A stretch of DNA of 9,032 nt, taken from Beijerinckiaceae bacterium. GTDB taxonomy: Bacteria; Pseudomonadota; Alphaproteobacteria; Rhizobiales; Beijerinckiaceae. Where the stretch lies: the NCBI GenBank assembly GCA_947380915.1, contig CANCSY010000120.1, positions 1 through 9,032 of the forward strand, in the 5' to 3' direction. A program made the translations under genes and the position numbers. This document shows, piece after piece, positions 6,421-9,032 of the stretch (positions are counted from its first letter, which is position 1; each line of letters opens with the position of its first letter). The notes below the pieces were generated by a model that worked only from the letters and a program-made list of their open reading frames with translations, was not told the DNA's origin and did not search any database.

Positions 6421-7278
6421 ATGGACGAAAGCGCCTTCACCTACGCGGCCCCCTCTGATCCGCTTCTCAAGCGTCTCGCCATCAATGCACTGGAGGTCGC
6501 CACCGGTCGCAACCGGCTGCGGCGGCTTTATTTCCAGCATCAGGCGAGCGGCTGGCAGGGGGCCAGCTTCTTCGATGTGGCCATCAAGGCCCTCTCTCTT
6601 GATCTGCGCTATGACGCGGAGCGACTGGCGGCGCTGCCGAAGGAGGGGCCGTTGGTGGTGGTCTCCAACCATCCTTTCGGCGTGCTCGACGGAATCGTGA
6701 TGTGCGCCCTGATGCGCCGGGCGCGGCCGGACTTTCTGGTGCTGACCAACGCCGTGCTGCTGCGCGCCCCCGAAATGCGCGACCACATGCTGCCCATCGA
6801 TTTCACCGAGTCCATGGAGGCTCAGCGCGCCAATGTGGCCTCCCGCGCCAGGGCTCTGGCCCATTTGCAGACTGGTGGCTGCCTGGTGATCTTTCCCGCC
6901 GGCGCCATCTCGACCTCGCCCGACCGGCTTGGGCGCCATCCCGCCGTGGATCCGCCCTGGACGCCCTATCTGGCGCGGTTGGTCCAGAGCGCGAAGGCCC
7001 CGGTGGCCCCGATCTATTTCCGAGGACAGAATTCCCGATTTTTCCAGATCGTAAGCCATATCAGCCCCTTATTGAGACTGGCTCTATTTTTTCATGAACT
7101 GCGGCTGAAAATAGGCGCCCGTTGCGAGGTCGAAATCGGGCGCGCCATCCCTTTTGATCAGCTGGCGCATTTGAGGGATCGCAAGGCCCTAGTCGAGACC
7201 CTTCGGCAGGCGACCTATGGCCTCGCTGTTCCCCGAACCTTGGCGCAACAATTGCTGCATGACGGTGCGGACACTTGA
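6421..7278 (+). CDS. Lysophospholipid acyltransferase family protein (PlsC/hemolysin-like)
   Basis: The product is 285 residues. The acyltransferase signature NHPFGVLDG (residues 83-91) gives the catalytic pair His84 and Asp90. The second block RPDFLVLTNAVLLRAPEMRDHMLPIDF (102-128) and the third FPAGAIS (158-164) follow in order, then VAPIYFRGQNSRFF (195-208). This order matches glycerolipid acyltransferases, especially the branch often annotated as putative hemolysin or as ornithine-lipid acyltransferase (OlsA-like). Expected reaction: acyl transfer from acyl-ACP or acyl-CoA to a lyso-lipid at the inner membrane; the actual acceptor cannot be told. There is no clear transmembrane segment, but FHELRLKIG and nearby hydrophobic stretches (213-224) could dock on the membrane. 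No Shine-Dalgarno is evident before ATG 6421, so the start is less certain, or translation may depend on coupling with kdsA 45 bases upstream. Confidence 0.85.
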   Translation: MDESAFTYAAPSDPLLKRLAINALEVATGRNRLRRLYFQHQASGWQGASFFDVAIKALSLDLRYDAERLAALPKEGPLVVVSNHPFGVLDGIVMCALMRRARPDFLVLTNAVLLRAPEMRDHMLPIDFTESMEAQRANVASRARALAHLQTGGCLVIFPAGAISTSPDRLGRHPAVDPPWTPYLARLVQSAKAPVAPIYFRGQNSRFFQIVSHISPLLRLALFFHELRLKIGARCEVEIGRAIPFDQLAHLRDRKALVETLRQATYGLAVPRTLAQQLLHDGADT

Positions 7279-7302
7279 ACTTGCTGGTTAAAAATGTATT
7301 AA
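7275..7302 (+). promoter_or_regulatory. Candidate promoter of the outer-membrane protein gene
   Basis: TTGAAC (7275-7280) is followed after 16 bases by TATTAA (7297-7302). It is a marked AT-rich island in GC-rich surroundings, directly after the acyltransferase stop. The start site would be near 7309, only about 12 bases before ATG 7321. The -10 overlaps the CtrA-type box, so bound CtrA at this promoter would be expected to block it. Confidence 0.35.
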
Positions 7303-7303
7303 C
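7288..7303 (+). promoter_or_regulatory. CtrA-type binding site (TTAA-N7-TTAAC)
   Basis: TTAA (7288-7291), seven bases, then TTAAC (7299-7303): an exact match to the full CtrA box of alphaproteobacteria. The flanking base makes it an inverted repeat GTTAA-N7-TTAAC. It lies 17 bases before the annotated ATG of the barrel protein gene. CtrA is a cell-cycle response regulator. Binding here would repress if the overlapping TTGAAC/TATTAA pair is the promoter, or activate if the box covers a -35 and transcription starts further right. Site inferred from sequence only. Confidence 0.5.
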
Positions 7304-7320
7304 TTGCAGCATGTCCGGAG

Positions 7321-7995
7321 ATGGGGGCACAGTTGGTTGCGAGCAGATGGATAGCGGTGGCCCTCGGCCTGGTGAGCGGGTTCGGCGCGCGAGCGCAGGA
7401 CGCAACTCCCGTGGCGCAGCCTTCGCTTGACTATCTCCAGTCGGGCGTCACCCTTTTCAATAGCGCCTCCGACCGTATCGGCTCCTTCATCAGCGACCAG
7501 ACCGCCAAGGCCCAATTGAGCGTCTATGGCTGCCTGACTGGCGCCTCCGGGCCCATTTGCAGTTCCAGCGCGAAGGCGGATCACATCTTTCTGCGCCAGT
7601 CGCCGGGCCCGGCCGGGCCTGTGAGCGGCGTCGGCGCCGTTGGCCTTGGCGGCGACCTGCATGTGATGGACCGGATCCGCGTGTCCGGCGAACTCGTCTG
7701 GCAGCCCTACATGGCCGCTCGCGCCAATGACACAAGCTGGACGATGCACAATATGTCGGGCGTGCGGGAGCCCGGCGTCGGCGGCGCCGGTTTCAAGACC
7801 GAATGGGTCCTGTCCTATGATTTCACCAAGGCCCTGAGCGCGGGGCTTGGCGGACGTTATTCCGTATCCGCTCCCGAGGCGGTGGATGCGCGTTTTGGCG
7901 CGCTTGCGCCGCCCAAGTCGGATCAGCGCAATTTCGGCGCTTTCGTCCAGCTTCACTACCGCTTTGGCCAGGACCTGTTCACGAAGCCGAAGTAA
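7321..7995 (+). CDS. Probable outer-membrane beta-barrel protein, secreted
   Basis: The product is 224 residues with a signal peptide (about 1-25, cleavage near ARAQ-DATP). The second half alternates polar and hydrophobic residues as in barrel strands: RIRVSGELVWQPYM (118-131), FKTEWVLSYDFT (158-169), LSAGLGGRYSV (172-182) and FGAFVQLHYRF (205-215). These resemble, from memory, the C-terminal half of rhizobial omptin-like barrels (pattern xAEVAxLPY, LSYxVT, xGVGGRYW, GVFLQxxYxF), but the N-terminal half is short for a whole barrel. Two cysteines (71, 80) may form a disulfide. After the last aromatic strand (YRF) a nine-residue tail GQDLFTKPK follows, unusual since barrel proteins mostly end on the aromatic residue. 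The start is uncertain: ATG 7321 has GGAG directly against it, while TTG 7333 has GGGGG five bases upstream. No in-frame start exists before 7321, as a stop lies at 7300-7302. Confidence 0.65.
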   Translation: MGAQLVASRWIAVALGLVSGFGARAQDATPVAQPSLDYLQSGVTLFNSASDRIGSFISDQTAKAQLSVYGCLTGASGPICSSSAKADHIFLRQSPGPAGPVSGVGAVGLGGDLHVMDRIRVSGELVWQPYMAARANDTSWTMHNMSGVREPGVGGAGFKTEWVLSYDFTKALSAGLGGRYSVSAPEAVDARFGALAPPKSDQRNFGAFVQLHYRFGQDLFTKPK

Positions 7996-8019
7996 GCGCC
8001 TCCTGATTGCGACGGCGGT

Positions 8020-8481
8020 TCAGCCGCGCCCGCGATAGGACGGCACGCCCTGATCGGGGATCCACAGGCCCGCCGGCGCCTCGCCGCTCTGCCAGAATAC
8101 ATCAATGGGAATGCCGCCGCGCGGATACCAGTAAGCGCCGATGCGCAGCCAGCGGGGCGCCAGCAGGCCTACCAGATCAAGGCCGATCCGCACCGTGCAA
8201 TCCTCGTGGAAGGCGCCGTGGTTGCGGAAGGAGCCCAGATAGAGCTTTAGCGACTTCGACTCCACCAGCCACTGCTCCGGCACATAATCGATCACGATAT
8301 GGGCGAAGTCCGGCTGTCCCGTCACCGGGCAGAGGGAGGTGAACTCCGGCACGGTGAACCTTGCCAGATAATTCGTGTCGGGATGGGGGTTCGGCACGCG
8401 GTCGAGTTCCGCCTCTTCGGGAGAGGCGGGGAGGGGCGCGTGCTGGCCCAGAAGGTTGGGTGTGTCTGATTGCTTGACCAT
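8020..8481 (-). CDS. queF: NADPH-dependent 7-cyano-7-deazaguanine reductase (preQ0 reductase), unimodal
   Basis: This cytoplasmic enzyme reduces the nitrile of preQ0 to the amine of preQ1, a step in queuosine tRNA modification. The product is 153 residues, the size of the short (unimodal, B. subtilis-type) class. Key residues are visible: Cys51 and Asp58 in [14 protein letters not shown] (the covalent-intermediate cysteine and proton donor), the QueF motif ESKSLKLYL (74-82) and FRNHGAFHE (85-93) with His92 and Glu93 for substrate binding. ATG 8481 is taken because the upstream TTG (8517) has no support, although ATG 8481 also lacks a clear Shine-Dalgarno. Other queuosine genes (queC, queD, queE) are not in the window. 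It is convergent with the barrel gene (24 bases apart) and divergent from eno. I see no preQ1 riboswitch in its leader. Confidence 0.95.
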   Translation of the reverse strand: MVKQSDTPNLLGQHAPLPASPEEAELDRVPNPHPDTNYLARFTVPEFTSLCPVTGQPDFAHIVIDYVPEQWLVESKSLKLYLGSFRNHGAFHEDCTVRIGLDLVGLLAPRWLRIGAYWYPRGGIPIDVFWQSGEAPAGLWIPDQGVPSYRGRG

Positions 8482-8538
8482 GTGGGTCGAGATAGAGGGC
8501 TGCGGCGCCAGAATCAATCAGTGAATGATGGATCGGCG

Positions 8539-8560
8539 AGGCGAATTGTCCCATTCGCCT
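8539..8560. promoter_or_regulatory. 8-bp inverted repeat between queF and eno
   Basis: AGGCGAAT (8539-8546), a six-base loop TGTCCC, then ATTCGCCT (8553-8560): a perfect arm pair in the 186-base divergent gap. No T-run follows on either strand, so it does not look like an intrinsic terminator. It could be a repressor site or a leader hairpin of either gene. Confidence 0.4.
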
Positions 8561-8562
8561 GA

Positions 8563-9032
<470 letters not shown>

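Noticed and set aside
7288..7956. Minus-strand open frame of 222 codons opposite the barrel protein
   Set aside because: The plus-strand reading has a signal peptide and strand patterns; this one has neither, and no ribosome site.
8013..8027. Small hairpin at the convergent ends of the barrel gene and queF
   Set aside because: Only four-base arms in GC-rich DNA with no T-run; chance match is likely.

Overview
The window is GC-rich DNA that reads as the chromosome of an alphaproteobacterium, most likely a member of the Hyphomicrobiales (Rhizobiales). The clues are a class II KdsA close to enolase, unimodal QueF, an AsmA-like protein, TctC/Bug-type binding proteins, and one full TTAA-N7-TTAAC motif of the kind bound by CtrA. 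Genus cannot be fixed from the sequence alone. Most genes are housekeeping or envelope-related. I see no CRISPR array, transposase, tRNA, rRNA or integrase.

Layout. 1-168 (+) is the tail of a PotC-type ABC permease. It abuts, stop codon to stop codon, a long minus-strand AsmA-family gene (169-2016). A 217-bp divergent region with nested palindromes separates that gene from a conserved hypothetical gene (2234-2635, +). Two tandem minus-strand genes for periplasmic TctC/Bug-family solute-binding proteins follow (2674-3669 and 3740-4762), with no TctA/TctB membrane partners in view. Upstream of them, on the same strand, is a small secreted four-cysteine protein of Rap1a/Tai immunity type (4898-5239). 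Its base composition is clearly poorer in GC than its neighbours.

The right half is an envelope and central-metabolism block. It holds kdsA (5530-6375, +), a PlsC/hemolysin-like acyltransferase (6421-7278, +), a secreted probable outer-membrane beta-barrel protein (7321-7995, +), queF (8020-8481, -) and the 5' part of eno (8668 to the end, +). kdsA makes KDO-8-phosphate for lipopolysaccharide. The acyltransferase and barrel protein also point to the envelope, so 5530-7995 may be a loosely co-oriented envelope set inserted between kdsA and eno.

No obviously new multi-gene system is present. The items most worth a second look are: (i) the CtrA-type box directly in front of the barrel gene, which also makes its start codon ambiguous; (ii) the low-GC Rap1a-like gene without a visible effector partner; (iii) the orphan TctC pair, one copy with a changed ligand-loop motif; (iv) the barrel protein, which looks like a shortened C-terminal half with an odd tail after its terminal aromatic strand; and (v) several inverted repeats at gene borders.
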